A stretch of 49,829 nucleotides of DNA from NCBI GenBank assembly GCA_009937185.1, contig JAACCY010000169.1:1-49829 (forward strand), in the 5' to 3' direction. A program made the translations under genes and the position numbers. The DNA is from Planctomycetia bacterium. GTDB lineage: Bacteria > Planctomycetota > UBA8108 > UBA1146. The notes beneath the pieces are model-generated. The model did not search any database. It had not been told where the DNA came from and was given only the letters and a program-made list of their open reading frames with translations. Of the stretch, positions 1 through 8,235 are shown in pieces (the first letter of the stretch is position 1; every line of letters begins with the position of its first letter).

Positions 1-1
1 T

Positions 2-493
2 ACTGCCAAGGCCGCTTTTGATGTCGACGACTATGCTCACTTCGTACGGGTCCAGAGCGAATCGGCGTTACGCCACCTGGCCAATGATTACGCCTATGAT
101 CACGGTGAAAACTCGGATGAACTACAAAGCGAATACACCCTGAGGAGCTCGACTGAGCAAGTCAGCGAGGCGTTACGGATCGAACTCTCGAAACGTCTGG
201 AAAAGGCCGGAGTTGAAGTTGAAGAAGCACGACTCAACCACCTAGCATATGCACCGGAAATCGCCAGCGCCATGCTCCGCCGCCAACAAGCCGATGCCAT
301 CATCGCAGCACGAGAAAAGATTGTTGACGGAGCGGTGAGCATGGTCGAAATGGCGATCGATGGTCTCGAATCAAAAAATGTGGTGAATCTGGACGAAGAG
401 CGCAAAGCCGCCATGGTCAGTAATCTACTGGTCATCCTCTGTAGTGATAGTGATGCACAGCCAGTCGTGAACACAGGAAGTCTCTACACATAA
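2..493 (+). CDS. SPFH/band-7 domain protein, C-terminal part
   Basis: Partial gene: the reading frame is already open at the left edge and ends at TAA 491-493, leaving 163 residues of the C-terminus. SPFH (stomatin/prohibitin/flotillin) proteins form membrane-associated oligomeric rings or scaffolds. The visible part shows a late SPFH domain followed by a long charged helix. It includes an Ala/Glu-rich stretch ([20 protein letters not shown]) and then [18 protein letters not shown], which is typical of the distal helical region of bacterial SPFH proteins of about 300 residues. The next gene, a small Arc-like protein, is a partner I recall beside such SPFH genes in other bacteria. Family assignment is fairly firm; cellular role is unknown. 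Confidence 0.8.
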   Translation, partial: TAKAAFDVDDYAHFVRVQSESALRHLANDYAYDHGENSDELQSEYTLRSSTEQVSEALRIELSKRLEKAGVEVEEARLNHLAYAPEIASAMLRRQQADAIIAAREKIVDGAVSMVEMAIDGLESKNVVNLDEERKAAMVSNLLVILCSDSDAQPVVNTGSLYT

Positions 494-559
494 TCAGGAT
501 TAGTAATAAACTGACAAGATCAGGCACGGAATCACAACGACGTCACTGGAGTTAAAATC

Positions 560-754
560 ATGGCCAGGAAATCTCTTCTGTTGCGCTTCGATGAACGCAT
601 CCATAACGAGTTACGTCACTGGGCAAGTGACGAGTTGCGAAGCGTCAATGCTCAGATTGAATTCCTGTTGCGTCAAGCGGTGATGCAGCGACGTGGTAAA
701 GATCCGCTGGCAGACTCCCATCCAACAGAAGAAGGAGAGGAGCTCGAGACTTGA
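560..754 (+). CDS. Small Arc-like ribbon-helix-helix protein
   Basis: A 64-residue basic protein beginning MARKSLLLRFDERIHNEL. A short beta strand (KSLLLRF) is followed by two helices with the ASDELRSVNAQIEFLLRQA signature of Arc/MetJ-type ribbon-helix-helix DNA-binding proteins. Such proteins dimerise through the strand and use it to read the major groove. GGAG lies about nine bases before the ATG. The gene sits 66 bases after the SPFH gene in the same direction, so the two are probably co-transcribed. Despite the antitoxin-like fold no toxin gene is beside it, so I read it as a regulator or structural partner of the SPFH protein and not as half of a toxin-antitoxin pair. Confidence 0.75.
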   Translation: MARKSLLLRFDERIHNELRHWASDELRSVNAQIEFLLRQAVMQRRGKDPLADSHPTEEGEELET

Positions 755-846
755 AGTCACGAGTTCCTCGTTTTTAAGTAAAGAAATCGCTCTCTTTGAT
801 AGCAGACAGATACAGACTTCAACTCGAATAGTGAAATGGAATAACG

Positions 847-2184
847 ATGTTCTTTCCTGAAGAATCACAGGTACGGCCGTATCGGCTTCTTTGTTTGCTC
901 TCGGCTTTATTGATATGTGTTTCCGGATGTATGGGTTTTCCAGGGCGTACTCCTCCCATGACAAAAGAAGTTCGGCAGAAATATATTGAGTCCTTCGACA
1001 TGATGACAAAGAAGATCGAAGACTCATTTTGGGATCCTGAACTTCTTGAGAGCCGTTGGGGTGGATTGAAGGAAGAGTGTCGCGAAAAGGTGTTGGCCGC
1101 TGAGGGGATAGATGAGGCCCGGGGTGCTATGAGGCAACTGCTTTCGGCTCTGAAGCTCTCTCATTTCGGTCTGATGTCCGCAGCTGCTAGTGAAGAATTT
1201 CGAAGAGGCCATCAGCCAGGAGAAGCAGGGATGATTCTCAGGGCATCCGATGATGATCAAGTGATCGTTGTCAGAGTTGAACCGAATGGGCCCGCGGATA
1301 TTGCAGGTATTCAGCCTGGGGATGAAATTCTTCAAGCTAAAGATCTAGAGCTTGCCTCTCGCATTAAAGAATGGAAAATTGCAGGAAATCGATATCTTGT
1401 TGTTCAGGCTTTAAGATCGATTTGCTCCGGGAAGGCGGGAGCATCGCGAGAGTTGTTAGTGCTAGGAGAATCTGGAGAACGAAAAGTAACTATTATCTTG
1501 GAGGCCGCAGATAAAGACATTCCACGTGTAGGTGTCGGCAATATTTCACCGATTCCTCTCCGCATGGAAAAGAAAATTCTAGAAGACAACATTTTGTATC
1601 TGCGTTGGAACATGTTTCTGGGCCCAAGCTTGGTGATGCCTTGGATTGAGGAATCTCTCAGCGAACACTCTGAAGCCAGGGGACTGGTCATCGACCTTAG
1701 GGGCAATCCCGGCGGAATTGGAATTATGGCCTGTGGGATATCTGGTTGGTTGATTCCTGAAGAGGGATTTCAATTGGGAAAGATGATCATGCGTGATTCG
1801 GAACTCAATTTTGTTGTGAATCCAAGAATGGGGGGGTGGGTAAAACCCGTGGCACTGCTCATCGACGAGGGCAGTGGATCGACTTCAGAAATTATGGCCC
1901 AGGGATTGAGGGATGCTGGAAGAGTTCGCCTGTTTGGTCGAACGACGGCGGGGGCGGCCTTACCTTCCATCATTATTGAGCTTCCTTCTGGTGATATGTT
2001 GCAATACGCGATTTCCGATTACATATCGGCATCGGGCCATCGAATGGAGGGGGTCGGTGTTCAGCCGGATGAGAGAATTCCGGTGGATTCGGCCCTGATC
2101 CGTAAATATGGAGACCCAGTACTTCATAGGGCTCGAAATTGGCTTGTGGGTAAACCGGGTGGACCTGATAGCCCTCAGAGGTGA
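847..2184 (+). CDS. S41-family (tail-specific protease-like) PDZ lipoprotein
   Basis: A 445-residue lipoprotein: a hydrophobic signal ends in the lipobox VSGC with Cys28. Residues ~125-220 look like a PDZ domain (VRVEPNGPADIAGIQPGDEI). Residues ~245-430 form the S41 peptidase core, with VIDLRGNPGG and the nucleophile region DEGSGSTSEIMAQGL, where Ser345 aligns with the catalytic Ser of CtpA/Prc. The Lys that completes the Ser-Lys dyad of classical CtpA is absent: the equivalent stretch reads LFGRTTAGAA. It may therefore belong to a tricorn/IRBP-like branch using other residues, or be a binding protein. It precedes the LolA-like gene by 112 bases. Family firm, activity uncertain. Confidence 0.85.
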   Translation: MFFPEESQVRPYRLLCLLSALLICVSGCMGFPGRTPPMTKEVRQKYIESFDMMTKKIEDSFWDPELLESRWGGLKEECREKVLAAEGIDEARGAMRQLLSALKLSHFGLMSAAASEEFRRGHQPGEAGMILRASDDDQVIVVRVEPNGPADIAGIQPGDEILQAKDLELASRIKEWKIAGNRYLVVQALRSICSGKAGASRELLVLGESGERKVTIILEAADKDIPRVGVGNISPIPLRMEKKILEDNILYLRWNMFLGPSLVMPWIEESLSEHSEARGLVIDLRGNPGGIGIMACGISGWLIPEEGFQLGKMIMRDSELNFVVNPRMGGWVKPVALLIDEGSGSTSEIMAQGLRDAGRVRLFGRTTAGAALPSIIIELPSGDMLQYAISDYISASGHRMEGVGVQPDERIPVDSALIRKYGDPVLHRARNWLVGKPGGPDSPQR

Positions 2185-2296
2185 TGCTGAACGTCTTGCG
2201 TAAATCTCGCAGATAATAAAACTCATGGAAAGAAGTTCGAGGCCTTTCCTGACCTTCTGTATTTAGCAGAAATAATTCCTGAAAGAGGAATCAAAA

Positions 2297-3181
2297 ATGA
2301 ATAAACCTCTCATTGTTTTTTCACTGTTGGCTGCCTTGCTGTTCTCAACGTGTTGGGTAACCCCGCTGACGGCTCAAGATGAAACTGCTGATAAGCCCGT
2401 TAAAGAAGCAGCAGAGAATGCCGCAGAGGATGCCGAAGGAAAAGAAGTACTCGCTGCATTACAAGGCCGGATGATAAAAGTATTGGGAGGCAAAGAAGCT
2501 CTCGAAAAGTTCTCGAATAGAGTCACGACTTCCACTGTAAAGATTATCGCTCAGGGAATGGAAGCGGAGTTGGTGACTTTTTTAGATAAAAACGGAAGTT
2601 ACCGTGAATCTATGTCCCTGGAAGGATTTGGCGATTTTATCCAAGGTATCTCAGGTGACGTCACCTGGGCTCTGGATCCCATCAATGGTCCACGTCTTGT
2701 TGCTGGTGCGGAAAAAGTACAGCTGAGGAGAGGTGCTCGCCTGCATCCCGCTCTTTGGTTAACGAAAGATTATTCGAGTGCAAAGGTCATAGGCGAAGAG
2801 AAAATTAAAGATCAACAATGTGAAATTTTTGATCTCGTGACCACGGATGGCAAGACTGAAAAGTACTGGGTTTCTGAGAAAGGTCTTGTTTGCAAAATGA
2901 CGATGACAGCTGATTCTCAAATGGGAAAAATCCCAATGGTGATCACACTGGAATCGTGGAAAGAGATAGACGGAATACAATTTCCTGAGATCGTCAGAGT
3001 CAAGCAAGCTCTTCAGATGATGGAAATCCACCTTGGGAAAATTGAACACGACGTGGAAGACACTGCAGCTATGACGGCTATTCCTGAGAAAGTTCAAAAG
3101 CTGGTCGACATGGAAAAATCGAAGAAAGAAAAAGTGCTTGATCCAGATAGTGGTGCATCAAAAGGTTCCGAGGGGCAATAA
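2297..3181 (+). CDS. LolA-like periplasmic/secreted protein
   Basis: A 294-residue protein with a clean signal peptide (cleavage probably after PLTAQ, residue ~27). An acidic linker is followed by a beta-rich domain (residues ~55-250). Alternating strands such as VTTSTVKIIAQGMEAELVTF, DQQCEIFDLVTTDGKTEKYW and VCKMTMTADSQMG resemble the half-barrel of LolA/LppX-type outer-membrane lipoprotein carriers and their DUF4292-like relatives, which bind lipids or lipoproteins. Planctomycetal genomes hold many such paralogues of unknown job. GAGGAATC precedes the ATG. Transcription ends at the hairpin immediately downstream. The fold call is from pattern only. Confidence 0.6.
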   Translation: MNKPLIVFSLLAALLFSTCWVTPLTAQDETADKPVKEAAENAAEDAEGKEVLAALQGRMIKVLGGKEALEKFSNRVTTSTVKIIAQGMEAELVTFLDKNGSYRESMSLEGFGDFIQGISGDVTWALDPINGPRLVAGAEKVQLRRGARLHPALWLTKDYSSAKVIGEEKIKDQQCEIFDLVTTDGKTEKYWVSEKGLVCKMTMTADSQMGKIPMVITLESWKEIDGIQFPEIVRVKQALQMMEIHLGKIEHDVEDTAAMTAIPEKVQKLVDMEKSKKEKVLDPDSGASKGSEGQ

Positions 3182-3201
3182 TCTCGGCAAAAATCTCGGC
3201 A

Positions 3202-3241
3202 AAAAAACCCCCACGACCTCGCCGGTCGTGGGGGTTTTTTT
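3202..3241. terminator. Strong bidirectional intrinsic terminator
   Basis: An 11-bp GC-rich stem (3208-3218 paired with 3224-3234, loop TCGCC) is flanked by an A7 tract on the left and a T7 tract on the right, so it works in both directions. It sits between the convergent LolA-like gene and the SurA-like gene and should end both transcripts. Confidence 0.95.
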
Positions 3242-3264
3242 ATGGGTACAAGTGGGAATAGAGC

Positions 3265-4341
3265 TCAGAATTTTGGTAGTTCTACACCATGAAGATAGAT
3301 TTCGATTTGAGCATCTTTCCAAAGATTTCTCTGAAACTTGATCCGATTCTCTTCTCGTATTTTATTTAACAAGATTCTTCGGATTTGCCCTTGGGCGTCT
3401 GAGAAATCTAGTGCGCCACCAGAGATGCGCTCGACGAGCAAAATCTTATGTGAGTACCCCCGACAGGCAAACCAATCAGAAATGTCCTTTTCTTTTAGAC
3501 TTTTGACAATTTCAGGAACAGGTGGGAATCGGTCATCGAGCTCTGAATCACTCATGGAGTATAAGCCGCCGGCTGAAGATCTTGGCCCGCTTGAAAATGA
3601 AGAGATTATTGAGCTGAAATCTTTGCCTTCAGAAAGCGCAGTATCTATTTCCGCGATGATTTTGGAGTAATCCGTGTCTTCTAACGGAATAAGAAGTTGT
3701 CGAAATTTTACCCGACCTTCTTGTGCAAACTCATCGACGTGTAACTTGTAATAGTTTCGTATGGCCTTTGGAGAGATACTCTGAGTAATCTGTAGTTTCT
3801 TATTCTTTAGTTCGCTGATGAGCAAATCTTCGTTAACACGGGCTCGGAGTTCAGTTTCGCTTTCTCCGAATTGTTGTTTCCACAAAAACAAATAGTCATC
3901 AATAGAAAAGCGTGTGCCTTCTACTCGACTTAGTCTTTCGACAGTTCTTTGGAGATAATTCTCAACGGCATCTTCAGGAAGAATAAGGCCTTCTCTGATC
4001 GCTTGTTGAACCAACAGTTTCCGTTCTATCATCTCTGTTAATATTATGGGTTTAAGTTTGAGTCGTTCGATCTCAAGAACGGACTCCGGGAATCTTCCCA
4101 GATTGGGTTCGATTCTACGTTCAATCATTTGTAACACTTCGCCAAGAGTGATCACTTCTCCATTGACCTTGGCTGCAAATCCATTTTCAAGAGGAAGCGC
4201 CTGGGCATGAAGAACTGAGTTTTTCAGCACAGTATTGATGCAAAGAATTGGAATGATCCATAGCAATAGAACACCAGCGAGACGTGGTCTTTGTCCTGCT
4301 GGAGTAATACGCTTTTGACAGGAATCATGAGCAAGATTCAT
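3265..4341 (-). CDS. SurA/PrsA-like peptidyl-prolyl isomerase (PpiC)
   Basis: Periplasmic folding factor, 358 residues from the chosen ATG. I place the start at 4341 because AAGGAGAG lies eight bases before it; an in-frame start 24 codons further upstream has no such site. The N-terminus carries a membrane/signal segment (AGVLLLWIIPILCINTV) ending near HAQA. It continues with a SurA-type N-terminal helical domain (AAKVNGEVITLGEVLQMIE, then helices rich in Glu/Leu). A parvulin domain follows at residues ~205-315 (VKFRQLLIPLED, GGLYSMSDSELDDRFPPV). It is alone on the minus strand and divergent from trkA. The parvulin active-site cysteine/histidine pattern is degenerate, as in many SurA domains, so chaperone activity may dominate. 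Confidence 0.8.
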   Translation of the reverse strand: MNLAHDSCQKRITPAGQRPRLAGVLLLWIIPILCINTVLKNSVLHAQALPLENGFAAKVNGEVITLGEVLQMIERRIEPNLGRFPESVLEIERLKLKPIILTEMIERKLLVQQAIREGLILPEDAVENYLQRTVERLSRVEGTRFSIDDYLFLWKQQFGESETELRARVNEDLLISELKNKKLQITQSISPKAIRNYYKLHVDEFAQEGRVKFRQLLIPLEDTDYSKIIAEIDTALSEGKDFSSIISSFSSGPRSSAGGLYSMSDSELDDRFPPVPEIVKSLKEKDISDWFACRGYSHKILLVERISGGALDFSDAQGQIRRILLNKIREENRIKFQRNLWKDAQIEIYLHGVELPKF

Positions 4342-4527
4342 CTTTGATCTCTCCTTGAAAAAAAAATCGTATCGACAAGGCAGATTACCACAAGCACCTC
4401 TTATGCTACCCAAGATCGGGCAATATGCTGGAATCTGAACCTGCTTACAGAATAAACGCCTCGTCTACGAGATCCAGACCTGTCAGGAAACGTGGAGTTT
4501 TTCATGGATTTCTTTATCGTCATCCAC

Positions 4528-4554
4528 AGGAGGTGGGTCATTGGTGACCTCCTT
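4528..4554 (+). promoter_or_regulatory. Inverted repeat in the trkA leader
   Basis: AGGAGGT at 4528-4534 pairs with ACCTCCT at 4547-4553 around a 12-base loop; inside lies a second repeat, GGTCA-N4-TGACC. The hairpin would hide a perfect Shine-Dalgarno-like sequence about 45 bases before the trkA start, but no T tract follows, so it is not a simple terminator. The inner element GTGGGTCA...GGTGACCTCCTT recurs at 38171-38193. Function unknown. Confidence 0.35.
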
Positions 4555-4579
4555 CTGAAGCATGACCGGGGGGATACGG

Positions 4580-5962
4580 ATGCGTATCGTTATTGTTGGG
4601 GCTGGAGTGGTGGGATTCCACCTGGCAGAAAAACTGTCGGATGATCATCATAAGATCACAATTATCGATTCCAACAGCGAGCTCATCCAGCGCATCGATG
4701 AGCGATTGAACGTTCAGGCAATTCTCGGAAATGCAGCCAGCCCACGTGTTCTCCGCAAAGCGAAAATAGGAGCAGCAGATCTAGTTATTGCTGTAACGGA
4801 TCGAGACGAAACCAATATTACTGTTAGTCTTTTGGCAAAACATTTGGGTGCAAATAAGATAGTCGTCAGATTACGCAATGCAGAATTGTCGGCTGATAAA
4901 GACTTGATGCAGCTTTACGGTGCAGAGGCTACCGTGAATCCAGTGACTGTTACCGCGGAAAAGATTCAGCGCCTCATTCATAATCCAGGCTCATTTGATG
5001 TCTCATCATTTGCGGATGGGAAACTTGATTTATGGGGTTATGAAATTTCGAAGGGTTCCCCCCTCGATGGTGTCATCCTCAAAGATTTGAAAAAACGATT
5101 CGATAAGCTTCCAGGTCTTATCGTTGCAATTTTCAGAGATGGGGAGCAGAGCATCGCTAGGGGCGACGATGACCTTCGTGCGGAAGATCATATTTACGTC
5201 CTCATGCCTGAGGAAGAGTTGAAAAATTTCCGAAAGTTTGTGCACCCGGAATCAGAGAGAGTGGAAAAAGTTGTGATCGCTGGTGCCACTCGCCTTGGGC
5301 TAGAAGTGGCACGAAGAGTTGAGCAAAATCCACAAAAGGTTCGTTCTCTCATCATTGTTGAAAAAGATCGCGCACGTGCAGAGAAAGCCGCTGAAGAGCT
5401 AAATAAAGCATTGGTGCTGCATGGTAGCGTTACAGATACCAGCTTTGTCTCTGAAAATGAGATCGCAGATGCCGACTACTTCCTTTCCTTAGAAAGTGAC
5501 GACGCTGAAAACCTAACGAATGCAATGCTGATCAAGAAACAAGGTGTACGGCGAGTACTTGTCAGAAGTGAAAATGACCAGTTCCTTCCGGTTTTCCAGC
5601 AAACGAATTTTGGGGAAGTGGTGAACCCAAGAAGAGTCACAGTCAGTGATATATTGCGGGTGATAAGAAGGGGTGGAGTAGTGGCAGTGTCTCAGGTGGG
5701 AGCCTTGGGCGCAGAGGCCAGAGAATACGAAGTCACAGAAAGCCAAGCGGTATGCGGTAAGAAGATCTCAGACCTCAACCTTCCGCAAGACAGCATCATT
5801 GGTGCTATCAGAAGGACAGATGAAAATAGAGATGTCGAAATTTTTACAGCCGTTGGCGATACTAAAATCCTTGCAGATGACCATGTGATTATTTTTGCAC
5901 TTCCGGCAGCAGTCAGTGAAATTGAAAAAGTCTTCACCCGTAGAAGAGGATTCTTACGTTGA
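4580..5962 (+). CDS. trkA: Trk potassium uptake regulatory subunit TrkA
   Basis: Cytoplasmic nucleotide-binding gating ring of the Trk K+ transporter, 460 residues, the normal length. I start it at 4580 (MRIVIVGAGVVGFHLAEKL) because that puts the Rossmann strand at the N-terminus and a GGGGGG run seven bases upstream; an ATG six codons earlier is possible. There are two RCK units. The first has GAGVVG and a typical acidic strand end (IIDSN); the second begins near residue 230 (VVIAGATRLGLEVARRV). Each is followed by a RCK-C domain, of which the second ends near DDHVIIFAL. Its stop overlaps the trkH start by four bases, so the two are translationally coupled. Confidence 0.95.
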   Translation: MRIVIVGAGVVGFHLAEKLSDDHHKITIIDSNSELIQRIDERLNVQAILGNAASPRVLRKAKIGAADLVIAVTDRDETNITVSLLAKHLGANKIVVRLRNAELSADKDLMQLYGAEATVNPVTVTAEKIQRLIHNPGSFDVSSFADGKLDLWGYEISKGSPLDGVILKDLKKRFDKLPGLIVAIFRDGEQSIARGDDDLRAEDHIYVLMPEEELKNFRKFVHPESERVEKVVIAGATRLGLEVARRVEQNPQKVRSLIIVEKDRARAEKAAEELNKALVLHGSVTDTSFVSENEIADADYFLSLESDDAENLTNAMLIKKQGVRRVLVRSENDQFLPVFQQTNFGEVVNPRRVTVSDILRVIRRGGVVAVSQVGALGAEAREYEVTESQAVCGKKISDLNLPQDSIIGAIRRTDENRDVEIFTAVGDTKILADDHVIIFALPAAVSEIEKVFTRRRGFLR

Positions 5963-7515
5963 GAGTAAGATCACTCCTTGCCATTCTGGGATTATTGCTA
6001 TTAGTCTTGTCGGGGGTCATGTTGATCCCGCTCGGTGTTTCTTGGTTCATGGGATCTACAGAAGATTATCCTGCATTTTTATCATCCATAGCGATCACCT
6101 TTACGGTGGGAGCTGTGTTTTGGATTTTGAATCTCAACAATCTCAAAGAGATTCGTGTTAGAGAAGCTTTCACTGTCGTTGGGTTGAGCTGGGTGATGGT
6201 GAGTTTCTTCGGAGCCTTGCCTTTTTGGTTATCTCCTTCAGGGATCCCCAATTTGCTGGATGCCTATTTTGAGACGATGAGTGGCTTTACCACGACCGGT
6301 GCATCCATTTTGAAAGATGTTGAGGTGTTATCTCCCGGACTGTTGTTTTGGCGTAACCTGACTCAGTGGCTAGGGGGAATGGGTTTCGTCTTGCTGACTC
6401 TTGCAGTGATGCCACTGTTGGGATCCGGAGGAGTCCACATGTATCGGGCTGAAATTCCGGGTCCAGCCAAAGAAAAGTTAACCCCCAGAGTGACGCAGAC
6501 GGCACTTTATCTTTGGGGCCTGTATATACTTTTTACTGCGCTAGAGATACTGATGTTGATGCCGGCAATCGGTTGGTTTGACGCCATCACCCATTCATTG
6601 AGCACTCTCTCTACGGGTGGATTTTCGACAAAAAATGCGAGCATAGCAGCTTTCGATAGTGCCTATGTGGATGCCGTGGTCACAGTATTCATGTTATTGG
6701 CTTCGATAAATTTCGTTTTGCACTATCGATTCTTGTTTCAATTTCAATTCAAATCGTTCTTTGATGGAGAGTGCCGGTTTTTTATCGGTGTGGCACTCAC
6801 TTCTATGCTTTTCATTACGGTGGTTCTCACTTTCTTGACTGATTATCCGGCTAAAAGTCAGCATCCTGAAATATATTCAGGATTGGGTGAGTGCTTCCGG
6901 GTGGCTAGTTTTCAAGTGGCGACTTTATTTTCAGGTTGTGGGTTTGTGACCGCCGACTTTGACCATTGGCCAAATATCTGTCGTGTGCTTCTTGCGGTTT
7001 TGATGATGATTGGTGGATGTGCCGGATCGACATCTGGTGGTGTCAAGGTGGTTCGATTCTTGACTCTGATGAAGTTTAGTCTTCGTGAAATCGCATTATT
7101 GATCAGGCCCCAAGCCGTTATTTCACTCAAGCTGAATGGGAACAATATTGAACGCGAAGTGGTTTCGAGAGTGCTGGGATTCCTAGCATTGTGGCTGTTG
7201 TTGTTTCTTCTTTCAGTGGCTTTGATGTCTTTCATTATTGATCCTAGTTGGTCTAGTGAATCAGGGAGTCTCGACCCGGTAGAAGCGAGCAAGGTGAGCG
7301 GTGCACAAGAGGATGATCATCTGGTAACAGCTTTCGGTGCAACTTTGGCGACTTTGACCAATGTGGGACCGGGTTTCGGTGGGGTTGGACCCATGGAGAA
7401 CTATGCCAATATTCCTGCTGCCGGAAAGGCTTTGATGATCCTGTTGATGCTTCTCGGAAGGCTGGAGATCTACGCTGTTCTTGTCATCTTCTTGCCCTTC
7501 ACATGGAGGCGTTGA
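5959..7515 (+). CDS. trkH: Trk potassium transporter membrane subunit TrkH
   Basis: Integral inner-membrane K+ channel subunit of 518 residues, the partner of TrkA. It has about ten or more hydrophobic segments and the four repeated selectivity-filter loops of the superfamily. Examples are MSGFTTTGAS (around residue 110), HSLSTLSTGGFST (around 215), FSGCGFVTADF (around 325) and a final loop near TLTNVGPGFGGVGP. Translation starts at TTG, which overlaps the trkA stop as TTGA; a weak start inside a four-base overlap is a common way to hold subunit ratios. The C-terminus is close to the end of the gene, 12 bases before the convergent pirin gene. Confidence 0.95.
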   Translation: MRVRSLLAILGLLLLVLSGVMLIPLGVSWFMGSTEDYPAFLSSIAITFTVGAVFWILNLNNLKEIRVREAFTVVGLSWVMVSFFGALPFWLSPSGIPNLLDAYFETMSGFTTTGASILKDVEVLSPGLLFWRNLTQWLGGMGFVLLTLAVMPLLGSGGVHMYRAEIPGPAKEKLTPRVTQTALYLWGLYILFTALEILMLMPAIGWFDAITHSLSTLSTGGFSTKNASIAAFDSAYVDAVVTVFMLLASINFVLHYRFLFQFQFKSFFDGECRFFIGVALTSMLFITVVLTFLTDYPAKSQHPEIYSGLGECFRVASFQVATLFSGCGFVTADFDHWPNICRVLLAVLMMIGGCAGSTSGGVKVVRFLTLMKFSLREIALLIRPQAVISLKLNGNNIEREVVSRVLGFLALWLLLFLLSVALMSFIIDPSWSSESGSLDPVEASKVSGAQEDDHLVTAFGATLATLTNVGPGFGGVGPMENYANIPAAGKALMILLMLLGRLEIYAVLVIFLPFTWRR

Positions 7516-7527
7516 ATCCCGCTCACT

Positions 7528-8235
7528 TTATGCGAGGTCAAACAGCAACAAATCGGATTCTGCCAACGAGTGAATCGAATACTTTTCGATAGCTTCGATT
7601 GCTACGCCGTCTCCACTCTTCAGGTTGTGTTTTTCACTCTCGGATTCAAGGCTGATATCCCCGGAGATCACCTGGAGCCAATGGCCTCGTCCTGAGTAAA
7701 TGGTGACCTCATCTTGATCACCGGGCATAAAGTTTCTTCGCATGATTCTGGCGTCTTGATGAATCATGAGGCACTGTTCTGATTCTTCATTGCTGACCAT
7801 GAGTTGCCACTGACCCGATCTACCTTTCGGATCAAATGCCATTTGATCATAGCGAGCATTGACACCGTGAGTTCCGGGAATGAGCCAAATCTGATACAGA
7901 TGAAGTTCCGAATCTTCAGCATTTCTCTCGCTGTGAACGACTCCTCTCCCGGCGCTCATCACCTGAATTTCTCCTGCTCGAATGACTCCTTCGCCACCGG
8001 TGGAATCCTGATGCGCGATAGAGCCTTTTAGGACGATGGTGATGATTTCCATCTCCCGATGGGGGTGTGCGGGAAATCCTGTATTTCCGGAAATACGGTC
8101 CTCGTTCATGACCCTCAGGCTACGCCACTGCGTCCACCCCGGATCTTGATATTCTCCGAAGCTGAAGCTGTAGTTTGCTTTCAACCAGCCATAGTCTGCT
8201 GTTCCCCGATCCTGTGCGTAGCGAAGTTTTAGCAA
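7528..8235 (-). CDS. Pirin-family cupin protein (YhhW-like)
   Basis: A 235-residue bicupin of the pirin family. Members bind Fe or a similar metal in the N-terminal cupin, and some, such as E. coli YhhW, have quercetin 2,3-dioxygenase activity; physiological substrates are mostly unknown. The four expected ligands are visible: HPHRE (two His) and VHSE (His and Glu), within the pirin signature GFPAHPHREMEIITIVLKG. It begins YGWLKANYSFSFGEYQDP, also typical. The start codon overlaps the stop of the preceding M20 peptidase gene by seven bases, so the two form an operon. No flavonoid genes are nearby; a stress or redox role is as likely as dioxygenase activity. Confidence 0.9.
   Translation of the reverse strand: MLKLRYAQDRGTADYGWLKANYSFSFGEYQDPGWTQWRSLRVMNEDRISGNTGFPAHPHREMEIITIVLKGSIAHQDSTGGEGVIRAGEIQVMSAGRGVVHSERNAEDSELHLYQIWLIPGTHGVNARYDQMAFDPKGRSGQWQLMVSNEESEQCLMIHQDARIMRRNFMPGDQDEVTIYSGRGHWLQVISGDISLESESEKHNLKSGDGVAIEAIEKYSIHSLAESDLLLFDLA

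Noticed and set aside
560-754. Antitoxin of a toxin-antitoxin pair
   Set aside because: The fold fits, but no toxin-sized gene is adjacent; the neighbour is an SPFH gene.
3182-3203. Tandem ATCTCGGCAAAA repeat beside the terminator
   Set aside because: Two short copies only, best explained by slippage; no regulatory meaning.
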